Source of the DNA: Paenibacillus elgii NBRC 100335
Lineage (GTDB): Bacteria; Bacillota; Bacilli; Paenibacillales; NBRC-103111
DNA: 64,000 nucleotides
Assembly (NCBI RefSeq): GCF_004000865.1
Contig: NZ_BIMB01000027.1
Coordinates: 27,713 to 91,712 of the forward strand
Direction: 5' to 3'
How positions within the stretch are numbered: position 1 is the first letter of the stretch; each line of letters begins with the position of its first letter. The translations under genes were made by a program, and so were the position numbers. Below the pieces are notes generated by a model. It was given only the letters and a program-made list of their open reading frames with translations. It was not told the DNA's origin and made no database searches. Shown piece after piece: positions 16,191-24,923 of the stretch.

Positions 16191-17057
16191 ATGAACGGGA
16201 TCGACATGACGCATATCGAGTTGAGGGACGCCGGGCTTCGGGCTACCGGGTTCTACAGCTTCGACGGCGGATGCCATAACGAAGTGCCTTCCGACAGGAA
16301 GAACGGCGAGGCTTATTTATTGTTATTGGCATTGAAAGGCCGCGGAGAACTGCGGATGGATGCGGAATCGTTCGTCGTTCTTTCCGGCTACTATTATCTC
16401 GTCCCTCCGGAATACGGTTGCAAGCTCGCGTTGTCGACGGAAGGGCGGGCGCTCGGCGTCCGGTTCGAATTGTGCGACGGCGGACTGGAGCGGATCGTCC
16501 GGGCCATGCCATGGACGGGAGCTTGCGGTTCGGCCGCGGTGTCCGACATCGAATATTGGCTGCAAGCGGGCGGATTGCCGGGCGATACGGACGATCCCCT
16601 GGCGTCCTACCGGATGGATGCGGCAGTCAAGACAGTGCTGCTTACTTTGGCGCGGCTGGGTACGGGGCGGAAGCCGTTGACTCACGAGCTTCGCTCCGAG
16701 CAAGCTTTATCCGGCGGCGGTCCGTTTCCGATGGCCGATTACATCCGCAATCATTATGCGGCCAAAGTCACGCTCGACGATATGGCCAAACGCTTCGGAT
16801 TCCACCCGCATTACATCATACGGTTGTTCAACCGGCGGCTCGGGATGAGCCCGATTCAATATTTGCAGGAAGTGCGGCTGCTCAAAGCGATGGAGCTGCT
16901 CGAAACGACGAGCATGACCGTGACGGAAATCAGCGAAAGCGTCGGCTGGACGACGTCCTACTTTTCCCGGCTGTTTCATGAGCGCAAAGGCGAGTCGCCC
17001 TCGCAATTCAGGAAAAAGAAAATGAAGTCCGCGGTCTCCGCCATGAAGCATTTTTAA
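16191..17057 (+). CDS. AraC-family transcriptional regulator
   Basis: 288 residues. The N-terminal half is a cupin-like sensor (LLLALKGRGELRMDAE, SGYYYLVPPEYGC). The last 100 residues contain the paired helix-turn-helix of AraC: VTLDDMAKRFGFHPHYIIRLFN and MTVTEISESVGWTTSYFSRLFHERKGESPSQFRK. The start at ATG 16191 has a perfect AAAGGAGGG. The frame is open further upstream to 16029 but that extension is Arg/Lys/Pro-rich noise. Two glycosidase genes follow in the same direction, so it probably activates them on a plant-polysaccharide-derived sugar. Confidence 0.87.
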   Translation: MNGIDMTHIELRDAGLRATGFYSFDGGCHNEVPSDRKNGEAYLLLLALKGRGELRMDAESFVVLSGYYYLVPPEYGCKLALSTEGRALGVRFELCDGGLERIVRAMPWTGACGSAAVSDIEYWLQAGGLPGDTDDPLASYRMDAAVKTVLLTLARLGTGRKPLTHELRSEQALSGGGPFPMADYIRNHYAAKVTLDDMAKRFGFHPHYIIRLFNRRLGMSPIQYLQEVRLLKAMELLETTSMTVTEISESVGWTTSYFSRLFHERKGESPSQFRKKKMKSAVSAMKHF

Positions 17058-17100
17058 CGACTCAAAACAATCTTACTTCGAGAAAAGAGAGGCGAACGGG

Positions 17101-18120
17101 ATGAAATGGGAAATGCTGCCGGCGCCGCGAGATGGCGGCTTTCGGATGGAAGGGTATTGGGTATGGTGCGGTTCCGTCGTGCAAGGAGAGGACGGAAAAT
17201 ATCATATGTTCGCTTCGCGCTGGCCGAAGTCGCTCCCGATGCATCCGGGCTGGCTTCTGCAATCCGAGGTGGTCCGTGCCGTGTCGGATACGCCGGAAGG
17301 GCCATATGTTTTTCAGGAAGTCATGCTGCCTGCCCGCGGCGCCCAATATTGGGATGGGCGCAGTACGCACAATCCTCACATCGTGAAGCATAAAGACCGG
17401 TATTTGCTGTTTTATATGGGTTCGACGCATCCGCTCAGCGATCCTGATCCGGAAACGTTCGAAGGCCTGAACGATCCTCGGACTATCGTGGCACGAGCGA
17501 ACAAGCGCATCGGCCTCGCCACGGCAACCAGCGTATTCGGTCCGTGGACCCGGCGGGACGCTCCGATTCTCGACGTGCGGCCCGGCAAGTTCGACAGCTT
17601 CCTGACGTCCAATCCGGCGCCGAGCGTCGGCGAGGACGGCTCCGTGCTGCTGATCTATAAAGCGCGGCGGTATGAAGGCAACGTTCACGGCAAAATGACC
17701 ATCGGCGCGGCTGCGGCCGATCATTACGAAGGCCCGTACCGGGTGCTGCAGGAAACGCCCGTTTTTCCGCCGGAGCGGTTCCACCTCGAAGATCCGTTTA
17801 TTTGGCGGACCGAGGAGGGCTACGAATTGATTGCCAAAGATATGGACGGCACCGTCTGCGGCGAAAAATACGGCGGCATCCGCGCGCATTCCCGGGACGG
17901 GCTGAATTGGGAAGTAAGCGAGGAGCCCCAAGCGTACTCGCGTACCGTTGTCTGGGATGACGGGACGGTGACGACGCTCGGCAATCTGGAGCGGCCGTTT
18001 CTGCTTTTTGATGCGAACGGCAAGCCCACGCATCTGTTTGCCGCGGTATCGGACGGCGTAAAGGGCTTTTCGGATTGCAGCAATACTTGGAATCAGGTAT
18101 TTCCCTTAAAGACGACATAG
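17101..18120 (+). CDS. Glycoside hydrolase, five-bladed beta-propeller (GH43/GH117-like)
   Basis: 339 residues of repeated beta-blade pattern: YWVWCGSVVQGEDGKYHMF, THNPHIVKHKDRYLLFYMGS, FGPWTRRDAPILD, SNPAPSVGEDGSVLLIYKA, LEDPFIWRTEEGYELIAKD. Such alternating short Asp/Glu-bearing motifs are found in GH43, GH117 and GH130 propellers. No signal peptide, so it acts in the cytoplasm. It lies 43 bases after the AraC gene and 41 before a GH31 enzyme, probably one unit. I cannot assign the exact family or sugar from sequence alone. Confidence 0.7.
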   Translation: MKWEMLPAPRDGGFRMEGYWVWCGSVVQGEDGKYHMFASRWPKSLPMHPGWLLQSEVVRAVSDTPEGPYVFQEVMLPARGAQYWDGRSTHNPHIVKHKDRYLLFYMGSTHPLSDPDPETFEGLNDPRTIVARANKRIGLATATSVFGPWTRRDAPILDVRPGKFDSFLTSNPAPSVGEDGSVLLIYKARRYEGNVHGKMTIGAAAADHYEGPYRVLQETPVFPPERFHLEDPFIWRTEEGYELIAKDMDGTVCGEKYGGIRAHSRDGLNWEVSEEPQAYSRTVVWDDGTVTTLGNLERPFLLFDANGKPTHLFAAVSDGVKGFSDCSNTWNQVFPLKTT

Positions 18121-18161
18121 CCGGGGATATAGGATAAAAATCGGACCAAGGAGAGAAGCAA

Positions 18162-20258
18162 ATGACAGAATCGACATTGAGCTGGCAGGCGGTAGCTCCG
18201 GGAATATGGCGGCTGAAGGCGGGACAGCCTACGATACTGTCTCCCGCTTCGGTCATGAACCGGACTCCCAAAACGGCGGCTTTGCAATCGATGGGCGAAG
18301 CCGAATTCCCGTTCGATGCGGCGGATGTGAAAATCGAGCGGGTCGGCGGCCGTATCGTCGTGGCACTGCCGCTCGGAAGCGAGGAGTCGCTGTACGGACT
18401 GGGCCTGCAGCTGCTGAAGCTGAATCACCGCGGGCGGACGCGTTATTTGCGCGTCAACAGCGACCCGAAGCAGGATACGGGGGAGACGCATGCGCCCGTT
18501 CCGTTCTATGTATCCAGCAGAGGCTACGGGGTATATGCGGATACGTCCCGCATCGTGACGCTGTGCTGCGGCTCGTCGGTTCGGTTCGATAGCGGCCTGT
18601 CCGGGAACGCGAAGGATCGCAACCGTGATTCGTCGTGGAAAGCGACGCCTGTGAGCGACCGGGTGGAAATTACGGTGGCCGACGAGGGGGTAGACGTTTA
18701 TGTTTTCGCCGGACCGACGCCGCTGGACGCCGTTCGCCGCTATAACCTGTATTTCGGCGGCGGCGCACTTCCTCCGCGCTGGGGGCTTGGCTTCTGGCAC
18801 CGGGTGCCCAAAAGCTACACGGCCGACGAGGTGCGCGCGGAAGCGGCGGCATTCCGGGAACGGGGCATTCCGTGCGATGTCATCGGACTGGAGCCGGGCT
18901 GGCACACCCGCAGCTACCCGGTAACGTACGAATGGAACCGGGAGCTGTTTCCCGATCCGGAGCAATTTGTCCGGGACCTGGAGAAGGACGGCTTCAAAAT
19001 CAACCTGTGGGAGCACCCGTACGTGTCGCCGGATGCGGCCATTTACGAGGCGCTTCGGCCGCTTTCCGGCTCCCACACGGTATGGCACGGGCTGGCGCCG
19101 GACTATACGCTGCCTGAGGCGCAGGCGATATATACGGAACAACACGAACGCGAGCACGTGAAGATCGGCGTATCCGGCTACAAGCTGGACGAATGCGACG
19201 GCAGCGAGCTGACCCGCAATTCGTGGATGTTCCCTGCGCATGCAAGCTTCCCGTCAGGCTGCGACGGCGAGCAACTGCGGCAGCTGTACGGCTTGCTGCT
19301 TCAGAAAATGACCGACGATCTGTACCGCTCCCATAACCGTCGGACGTACGGCTTGGTTCGTGCTTCCGCAGGCGTCGCTTCGTCGCTTCCTTATGTGCTT
19401 TATTCTGATCTGTACGATCACCGCGACTATGTCCGTGCGTTGTGCAATTCGGGCTTCAGCGGCTTGCTCTGGACGCCCGAGGTGCGAAAAGCGCGGAGCA
19501 GCGAGGATTGGGTCCGCCGGATGCAGACCGTGTGCTTCTCGCCGCTTGCCATGCTGAATGCATGGGCTGACGGGACGAAGCCGTGGTCGTTCCCCGAGGT
19601 CGAGCCCATCGTTACCCGTTACATTCGCTTGCGCATGCAATTGCTGCCCTATCTGTATTCGACCTTCGCCAGCTATTGGGCGGAGGGCGTGCCTCCGGTG
19701 AGGGCCATGGCTCTGGAAGCTGGCGTGTCCGTGCGTGCGCAGGCCGGCAGCGGCCGTTTCGACTCGGATGAATTCGCCTACGGGGGCGCAGCGGATAAAG
19801 AATGGGACGACCAATTCATGTTCGGCGATTCGCTGCTTGTCGCTCCGCTGTTTGAAGGGGAAACCGGGCGGACCGTTTATTTGCCGCAAGGCGGTTGGTA
19901 CGACTTCGATACGGGGGAACGCTTCGAAGGCGGCCGAACGATTTACGTCCAACCGGGGCTTGAGAAGATTCCGGTGTTCGTGAAGGACGGCGCGGTGATT
20001 CCGATGATGGCTGCCATGGACCATGCGCCGCGCGCCGGGGAGAAGATCGACCTGGAGCTGCACCATTACGGCACGAGTCCGGGCATGTTCCGGCTGTTCG
20101 ACGACGACGGGGAAACGTTTGCCTACGAGAGAGGCGAGTACCGCTGGCGCACGGCCGAAGTCACCGTGGATGCCGAAGGCCGCAAAAGCGGCTCTGTCAG
20201 CGATACGGAAGCCGGCTGGTCCTCGGCGTTTGGCGATTTCGTGTGGGTGTTTCATTAA
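18162..20258 (+). CDS. Glycoside hydrolase family 31 (alpha-glucosidase/alpha-xylosidase type)
   Basis: 698 residues. N-terminal beta-sandwich, then the (beta/alpha)8 barrel with GGALPPRWGLGFWHR, INLWEHPYVSPDA and the nucleophile segment VSGYKLDECDGSE (Asp343). The following NSGFSGLLWTPEVRKA and the C-terminal QFMFGDSLLVAPLFEGE and VYLPQGGWYDFDTGE are characteristic of GH31. It retains alpha-linked glycosyl residues as substrates by family knowledge. No signal peptide is visible, so it probably works on imported oligosaccharides alongside the preceding propeller enzyme. Confidence 0.85.
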   Translation: MTESTLSWQAVAPGIWRLKAGQPTILSPASVMNRTPKTAALQSMGEAEFPFDAADVKIERVGGRIVVALPLGSEESLYGLGLQLLKLNHRGRTRYLRVNSDPKQDTGETHAPVPFYVSSRGYGVYADTSRIVTLCCGSSVRFDSGLSGNAKDRNRDSSWKATPVSDRVEITVADEGVDVYVFAGPTPLDAVRRYNLYFGGGALPPRWGLGFWHRVPKSYTADEVRAEAAAFRERGIPCDVIGLEPGWHTRSYPVTYEWNRELFPDPEQFVRDLEKDGFKINLWEHPYVSPDAAIYEALRPLSGSHTVWHGLAPDYTLPEAQAIYTEQHEREHVKIGVSGYKLDECDGSELTRNSWMFPAHASFPSGCDGEQLRQLYGLLLQKMTDDLYRSHNRRTYGLVRASAGVASSLPYVLYSDLYDHRDYVRALCNSGFSGLLWTPEVRKARSSEDWVRRMQTVCFSPLAMLNAWADGTKPWSFPEVEPIVTRYIRLRMQLLPYLYSTFASYWAEGVPPVRAMALEAGVSVRAQAGSGRFDSDEFAYGGAADKEWDDQFMFGDSLLVAPLFEGETGRTVYLPQGGWYDFDTGERFEGGRTIYVQPGLEKIPVFVKDGAVIPMMAAMDHAPRAGEKIDLELHHYGTSPGMFRLFDDDGETFAYERGEYRWRTAEVTVDAEGRKSGSVSDTEAGWSSAFGDFVWVFH

Positions 20259-20260
20259 TG

Positions 20261-20290
20261 CAAAAAGGCGCCAAAGGGCGCCTTTTTTGC
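20261..20290. terminator. Bidirectional terminator after the GH31 gene
   Basis: AAAAAGGCGCC / GGCGCCTTTTTT with a four-base loop, between the convergent GH31 and HxlR-type genes. Confidence 0.9.
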
Positions 20291-20296
20291 ATGCGT

Positions 20297-20641
20297 TTAT
20301 TTCGTAAGCGGATCGGCCGCCGGTTCCTCATCGAGCTCTATCCATACGCTCGTCCATTTCTCCATTTCCCGGAAGACAGGAGCCAGAGCACGGCCTTTGT
20401 CCGTGAGAGAATACTCGATGCGAACGGGGGTTTCCGGATACACGTCCCGCTTCACAATCCCCTCATGCTCCAACTCTTTTAACCGCTCCGATAGCAATCT
20501 ACCGCTAATCTGAAGGGCCGTCTCGATGGTGCAGAACCGTTGAGGTCCCTTAAGCAGCTGATGGATAATGAGACCCGCCCATCGCTTGCTGACGATCCGC
20601 ATGCCTTTTTCGAATCTGGGGCACACTGAAGTCTGATTCAT
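20297..20641 (-). CDS. HxlR/DUF24-family redox regulator (YodB/CatR-like)
   Basis: 114 residues, single winged helix. It tracks Bacillus YodB/CatR along its length: Cys7 at the N-terminus (SVCPRFEKG), then SKRWAGLIIHQLL, LSERLKELEHEGIVKR, YPETPVRIEYSLTDKG. In those proteins Cys7 is the quinone/diamide sensor and loss of DNA binding derepresses detoxification genes. The divergent operon encodes an extradiol dioxygenase and a DoxX protein, as catD/catE do for CatR. An operator-like dyad overlaps the divergent promoter. Other cysteine-dependent mechanisms cannot be excluded. Confidence 0.85.
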   Translation of the reverse strand: MNQTSVCPRFEKGMRIVSKRWAGLIIHQLLKGPQRFCTIETALQISGRLLSERLKELEHEGIVKRDVYPETPVRIEYSLTDKGRALAPVFREMEKWTSVWIELDEEPAADPLTK

Positions 20642-20719
20642 ATCCCGTCACCTCGCTATACCTCTATTATACCGTATGATTATCAAAAATAATATAGTTG
20701 CAAACAAAAATATAGTTAC

Positions 20720-20764
20720 TTGACATAGATAAATTATCATTATATACTTACTTACATAAAGTAA
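20720..20764 (+). promoter_or_regulatory. Promoter and YodB/CatR-type operator of the dioxygenase operon
   Basis: Perfect -35 TTGACA (20720-20725), 17-base spacer, -10 TATACT (20743-20748). Starting at the last base of the -10 is the dyad TTACTT-N5-AAGTAA (20748-20764), placed where a repressor would block initiation. A TATAGTTACTTG word at 20711-20722 may be a second half-site. Confidence 0.75.
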
Positions 20765-20785
20765 CCTTATTACTTAGGGGGTAGC

Positions 20786-21550
20786 ATGATGATTCCAGCT
20801 TTATTTCTAGCGCACGGCTCTCCGATGCTCGCGATCGAGCAGACGCCTTATACCGATTTTTTGGCGAAATTGGGCGAGCAGTACGAACCCCGGGCGATTG
20901 TCATCTTTACGGCGCATTGGGAAAGCGAGACGTTGACGATTTCATCGACGGACGATATCTACGATACGATCTACGATTTCGGCGGATTCCCGGATGAACT
21001 GTATCAGGTCAAGTACCCGGCCAGAGGGTCCAAAGCGATCGCGGCGATGCTGGAGCAAAAGCTGACGGCAAACGGTATCGATGTCCGCACCGATTCGGTC
21101 AGGGGACTCGATCACGGCTCTTGGACGCTGCTCCATCGCATGTATCCGAAGGCGGATATTCCGGTAGTCCAAGTATCAGTGAATCCTTATCTTGACCCTG
21201 AGGGGCAATACCGGATCGGCGAGGCGATTCGCGGGCTGGGACGGGAAGGCATCCTGGTGATCGGCAGCGGGGTAACCGTGCACAATCTCCGGATGCTGAA
21301 TTGGGGCCAGAAGACGCCGGAGCCATGGGCGGTTGCCTTCGACGACTGGCTGCTGGAGAAGCTGCAGTCCGGCGACTTGAATGCGTTGTTCCAGTATGCG
21401 GAGCAAGCCCCGTATGCCCGTCAAGCCGTGCCGAGAGCGGAGCATTTCGTGCCGCTGTTCATTGCGATGGGAAGCGGGGAAGGGCAAGCTCAGGTGATCC
21501 ATCGGAGCTATGATTTAGGCACACTCAGCTATATGTGTTTGCAATTTTAA
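20786..21550 (+). CDS. LigB-superfamily class III extradiol dioxygenase (DODA/YgiD type)
   Basis: 254 residues, the normal length for bacterial 4,5-DOPA-type dioxygenases. Likely metal or acid-base histidines sit in LAHGSPMLAIE, FTAHWESETLT, GLDHGSWTLLH and GSGVTVHNLR, in the family order. The expected reaction is ring cleavage of a catechol. Ribosome binding site AGGGGGT precedes ATG 20786. It is the first gene of the operon under the YodB/CatR-like dyad, with a DoxX gene next. This suggests quinone or catechol detoxification, although in Bacillus the dioxygenase at this position (CatE) belongs to an unrelated fold. Confidence 0.85.
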   Translation: MMIPALFLAHGSPMLAIEQTPYTDFLAKLGEQYEPRAIVIFTAHWESETLTISSTDDIYDTIYDFGGFPDELYQVKYPARGSKAIAAMLEQKLTANGIDVRTDSVRGLDHGSWTLLHRMYPKADIPVVQVSVNPYLDPEGQYRIGEAIRGLGREGILVIGSGVTVHNLRMLNWGQKTPEPWAVAFDDWLLEKLQSGDLNALFQYAEQAPYARQAVPRAEHFVPLFIAMGSGEGQAQVIHRSYDLGTLSYMCLQF

Positions 21551-21584
21551 CAATAACTATTTAGGAAATAAGGAGAGAGAACTT

Positions 21585-22004
21585 TTGAATAAGAAATACG
21601 AGGTTAGTCTGCTGTTGATCCGTTTGGTGCTAGGCATTTCTTTTTTGGTTCATGGCGTGGTCAAATTTCAGAGCGGCATTGGCAACATCGCCGGTTGGTT
21701 CGAAAGCATAGGTCTTCCGGGCTTCGCCGCTTATGTTGTAGCGATTATCGAGGTGGCCGGAGGAATCGCCCTGATTCTGGGCCTTGGCACTCGGACCGTT
21801 TCTACTTTGTTCGCATTGCTCATGATCGGCGCGATCGTGAAGGCGAAATGGGCCGGCGGATTTTTGGGAAGTCCGCAGATGGCCGGGTACGAATTGGATT
21901 TGGCGTTCTTCGTCATGGCGCTGGCTTTGGCCATAGCCGGCAGCTCGCTGCTGTCGCTAGGTAGCCTGTTGTCCGCAGGTAACTCGAAACGTGCCGATGC
22001 ATAA
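21585..22004 (+). CDS. DoxX-family membrane protein (CatD-like)
   Basis: 139 residues with four hydrophobic helices. It has the DoxX opening LLLIRLVLGISFLVHGVVKFQ, then GFAAYVVAIIEVAGGIALILGLGTR and a C-terminal AFFVMALALAIAGSSLLS. TTG start with AAGGAG eleven bases upstream, 34 bases after the dioxygenase. In Bacillus, CatD and MhqP of this family sit with ring-cleavage enzymes in quinone-stress operons, and a role in membrane electron transfer or quinone handling is assumed. Confidence 0.85.
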   Translation: MNKKYEVSLLLIRLVLGISFLVHGVVKFQSGIGNIAGWFESIGLPGFAAYVVAIIEVAGGIALILGLGTRTVSTLFALLMIGAIVKAKWAGGFLGSPQMAGYELDLAFFVMALALAIAGSSLLSLGSLLSAGNSKRADA

Positions 22005-22016
22005 ATAACAGAAGCG

Positions 22017-22049
22017 AAAAAGAAGCAGGTCTGCCGATCTGCTTCTTTT
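22017..22049 (+). terminator. Terminator of the dioxygenase-doxX operon
   Basis: AAAAAGAAGCAG (22017-22028) pairs with CTGCTTCTTTT (22039-22049). Confidence 0.85.
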
Positions 22050-22184
22050 GCATGCTCGAAAAGCAGTCTTTTCGACATCTTTATGATATTCGAGTTATTT
22101 CGACAAAAAGATGTAGACGGTATATAGGCCTCGTAGGTATAATATAGAAAAGAAAAGGATCAAATTGGAAAGAAGGTAAAGACT

Positions 22185-24617
22185 ATGCAGCAAATGATCG
22201 GCACCTATGACTGGTTTTTGGTCTTTCTTTCCTATGTGATCTCGGTCCTGGCTTCCTATACCGCACTGGATATGGGCGGCAGAATCAATGCGGCACGCGG
22301 ACGTACCCGGTTAGTATGGCTTTGCGGCGGAGCGACGGCCATGGGGCTTGGGATCTGGTCGATGCATTTTGTTGGAATGCTTGCTTACCGGATGCCGATG
22401 GAGGTCCATTACGACGTCTCCCTCGTTCTGCTTTCCATGGTATTTGCCGTCAGCGCTTCGTATATTGCCTTGGCTGCAGTTGGGGGCAGACATTTCGGAT
22501 GGCGCAATTGGACTGTCGGCGGTCTGTTTATGGCTTTCGGCATCATAGGCATGCACTATACGGGATTGACGTCGATGAAGATGAACGCGGTCATTCAGTA
22601 CCGTCCTTTGGTCTTGAGCCTATCCGTTGTTATCGCAGTGATCGCGTCCATGGCCGCGATGTGGCTGACCTATTATTTTCGCGATGACATTGGCAGATCA
22701 CGCATTTACCGTAAAGTCGGCAGCGGCTTTGTAATGGGCGCGGCGATTTCGGGCATGCATTACACGGGCATGGGGGCAGCTCTCTTTATCAGTCTGGATC
22801 ATATGAATTGGATGAGCAACGAGCTGAGCGTGGAAACGTCGTTGATCGCCTATGTAATCGGCATGATGACGCTATTGGTGCTAGGGATTGCGCTTGTGAC
22901 ATCATTCGTGGACAAAAGGCTGGCGCACCATGCGGCCAAGCTTCACGAAAGCGAGCAGCATTTTCAATCGCTGTTTGATTATAATACGGATGCGGTGTTT
23001 TCCATTGATCTGGAAGGGCGATTCATCGCCGCGAATCCGGCGGTCGAGGCGATTACGGGCTATTCGGCGGAGGAGACCGTGGGACGCAGCTTAAGCCGCA
23101 TTTCGGAGCTTTGGAGTACCGATGAGCTGAACTGGAGGTTTGCGGAATCTGTAAAGGGCATCCCCCAAAAGTTTGAAATGACCATCAAGCATAAACAGGG
23201 GAAATCCATAGATCTCAGCGTTACCTGCGTTCCCATTGTCGTGAACCGGGAGGTCACCGGTCTGTTCGGGATATGTCAAGACATCACGGAAAAGAAACAA
23301 GCGGAGCGCCGGATTAACGACCTTGCCTATCGGGACGATCTGACAGGGATGCCGAACCGCCGTTATTTGCTGGAAACGCTGAACGGACTGACGGAGGCGG
23401 AAGAAGAAATCGAAAGGGCGCTTCTGGTCATCGATATCGACCGCTTCAAGCTGATCAACGACTCCATCGGGCAAAAGCAAGGGGACAAGCTGCTGCGGCA
23501 GCTGTCGGACCGTCTGCACCACACCGCTGACGAAGGTAAGGTCATCGCGCGAATCGGCAGCGACGAGTTTGCCGTGCTGCTGTGCGGAATTGAGGGAGGA
23601 GAGAGCGAAGCGGCTGCGGAAGCGCTGCAGCTTCACGAACGGCTCCAGCGTCCCTTCACGCTGGGAGCGCACAAAGTACACCTCAGCCTCACCATCGGCT
23701 ACGCGGTGCAGTCTGTCGCCGCTAACGGGGAAATGCTGCTGAAGCATGCCGATTCCGCGTTGTTTTATTCCAAAAAGCAGGGGCGCAACCGGATACAGGC
23801 TTATTCCTCGGAAATGGACGAAGCGTCCGAACAGAAGCTGGCGCTTGAGAACGGCTTGCGCCTTGCGCTGGAGCGGGACGAGTTCGAGGTGCATTATCAG
23901 CCGCAGGTGAATATGCAGGGGCAGGTGATCGGGGCCGAGGCGCTCGTGCGCTGGCGGCACCCCGAGCAGGGCCTCGTATCGCCGGGCTTATTCATCCCGG
24001 TTGCCGAGGAAAGCGGGCTGATCCATCTGATCGGCGAACGCGTGCTGCGCATGGCCTGCCGGCAAAACAAATTGTGGCAGGAAGCCGGATTCCCGCCGAT
24101 GCCCGTTTCCGTCAACCTGTCGAACAAGCAGTTCGAGCAGCCGCATTTGATCGAAACGATCCGGGAAGCGCTGCAGGAATCGGGCCTGGAGCCAAAATAT
24201 CTCGATTTGGAAATTACGGAAAGCATGATGGCCGCGGACGCGAACAATGCGGAAACGACGCTGCGCCGGCTGAAGCAAATCGGCGTACAGGTCAGCATGG
24301 ACGATTTTGGCACGGGCTACAGCTCGCTCAGCTATTTGAACCGGTTCCCGATCGACAAGCTGAAAATCGATCAATCGTTCGTACGCGACATTGCCCACGA
24401 GTCCAGCGGGGCGTCGATTGTCGCTACGATCGTAGCCATGTCGCACCATCTCGGCCTGCAGGTCATCGCGGAAGGCGTGGAGACACAGGAGCAGATCGAC
24501 TTTTTACGCGACAAAAAATGCGATCTGGTGCAAGGCTACTATTACAGCCCGCCGCTGCCGCCGGATGATTTTGAGCGATATTTGCAAAACATGGCCCGTT
24601 CGGCTGAGCCTGCGTAA
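22185..24617 (+). CDS. MHYT-PAS-GGDEF-EAL cyclic-di-GMP signalling protein
   Basis: 810-residue membrane sensor. The N-terminal 240 residues are an MHYT domain with seven helices and the repeats MHFVGMLAYRMP, MHYTGLTSMKM and MHYTGMGAAL (proposed Cu/O2/NO sensing). A PAS domain spans about 255-375, then a diguanylate cyclase domain (DLTGMPNRRYLLETL) whose signature reads GSDEF at 458-462 instead of GGDEF, and an EAL phosphodiesterase domain with EALVRW (585-590), SVNLSNKQF and DDFGTGYSSL intact. The phosphodiesterase is probably active; cyclase activity is less certain. Monocistronic. The downstream gene is controlled by a c-di-GMP riboswitch. Confidence 0.93.
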   Translation: MQQMIGTYDWFLVFLSYVISVLASYTALDMGGRINAARGRTRLVWLCGGATAMGLGIWSMHFVGMLAYRMPMEVHYDVSLVLLSMVFAVSASYIALAAVGGRHFGWRNWTVGGLFMAFGIIGMHYTGLTSMKMNAVIQYRPLVLSLSVVIAVIASMAAMWLTYYFRDDIGRSRIYRKVGSGFVMGAAISGMHYTGMGAALFISLDHMNWMSNELSVETSLIAYVIGMMTLLVLGIALVTSFVDKRLAHHAAKLHESEQHFQSLFDYNTDAVFSIDLEGRFIAANPAVEAITGYSAEETVGRSLSRISELWSTDELNWRFAESVKGIPQKFEMTIKHKQGKSIDLSVTCVPIVVNREVTGLFGICQDITEKKQAERRINDLAYRDDLTGMPNRRYLLETLNGLTEAEEEIERALLVIDIDRFKLINDSIGQKQGDKLLRQLSDRLHHTADEGKVIARIGSDEFAVLLCGIEGGESEAAAEALQLHERLQRPFTLGAHKVHLSLTIGYAVQSVAANGEMLLKHADSALFYSKKQGRNRIQAYSSEMDEASEQKLALENGLRLALERDEFEVHYQPQVNMQGQVIGAEALVRWRHPEQGLVSPGLFIPVAEESGLIHLIGERVLRMACRQNKLWQEAGFPPMPVSVNLSNKQFEQPHLIETIREALQESGLEPKYLDLEITESMMAADANNAETTLRRLKQIGVQVSMDDFGTGYSSLSYLNRFPIDKLKIDQSFVRDIAHESSGASIVATIVAMSHHLGLQVIAEGVETQEQIDFLRDKKCDLVQGYYYSPPLPPDDFERYLQNMARSAEPA

Positions 24618-24628
24618 CTCATAAGCCT

Positions 24629-24684
24629 AAGACCTCTCAATCGTAATTCTTCAACGGCGGGGATGTTGCGAAGAGGTCTTATTT
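24629..24684 (+). terminator. Terminator of the MHYT-GGDEF-EAL gene
   Basis: AAGACCTCT (24629-24637) pairs with AGAGGTCTT (24672-24680), followed by ATTT. The loop is long. Confidence 0.65.
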
Positions 24685-24694
24685 GGCGTTATGC

Positions 24695-24723
24695 TTGTAT
24701 TTTTTCTACCAGATGCTTATAAT
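24695..24723 (+). promoter_or_regulatory. Promoter of the riboswitch-controlled transcript
   Basis: TTGTAT (24695-24700), 17 bases, TATAAT (24718-24723). Transcription would begin near 24730, just ahead of the aptamer. Confidence 0.65.
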
Positions 24724-24743
24724 ACAATTTACAATCGTTTTTT

Positions 24744-24832
24744 GTCACAGACATGGCAAACTTGGCGAAAGTCAAGGACGCAAAGCTATAGGGACTAAGG
24801 TGTATCACGATGTCAGCCAGCTGCCGAAGGAC
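24744..24832 (+). promoter_or_regulatory. Cyclic-di-GMP-I (GEMM) riboswitch aptamer
   Basis: The conserved words of the GEMM-I aptamer occur in order: CACAGACATGGCAAAC, a short stem with CGAAAG loop, GGACGCAAAGC, GGGACTAAGG, and AGCCAGCTGCCG. GGCAAAC and GACGCAAAG flank the ligand pocket and the GAAA tetraloop docks in the second helix in known members. A terminator hairpin follows directly, so this is a transcriptional switch for the receiver gene. Confidence 0.92.
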
Positions 24833-24852
24833 AAGAGGAAATAGTCGAACAC

Positions 24853-24890
24853 GGCCTCCCTTTTGGCATTTGGGGCGGTCTTATTTTTTT
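24853..24890 (+). terminator. Riboswitch expression-platform terminator
   Basis: GGCC(t)CCC (24853-24860) pairs with GGGG(c)GGTC (24872-24880), followed by TTATTTTTTT. It lies between the aptamer and the receiver gene. Formation would abort transcription. Which ligand state favours it cannot be read with certainty. Confidence 0.75.
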
Positions 24891-24923
24891 ATGTACAAAA
24901 ACAACGGGTGGGGGCAGTTCGGC

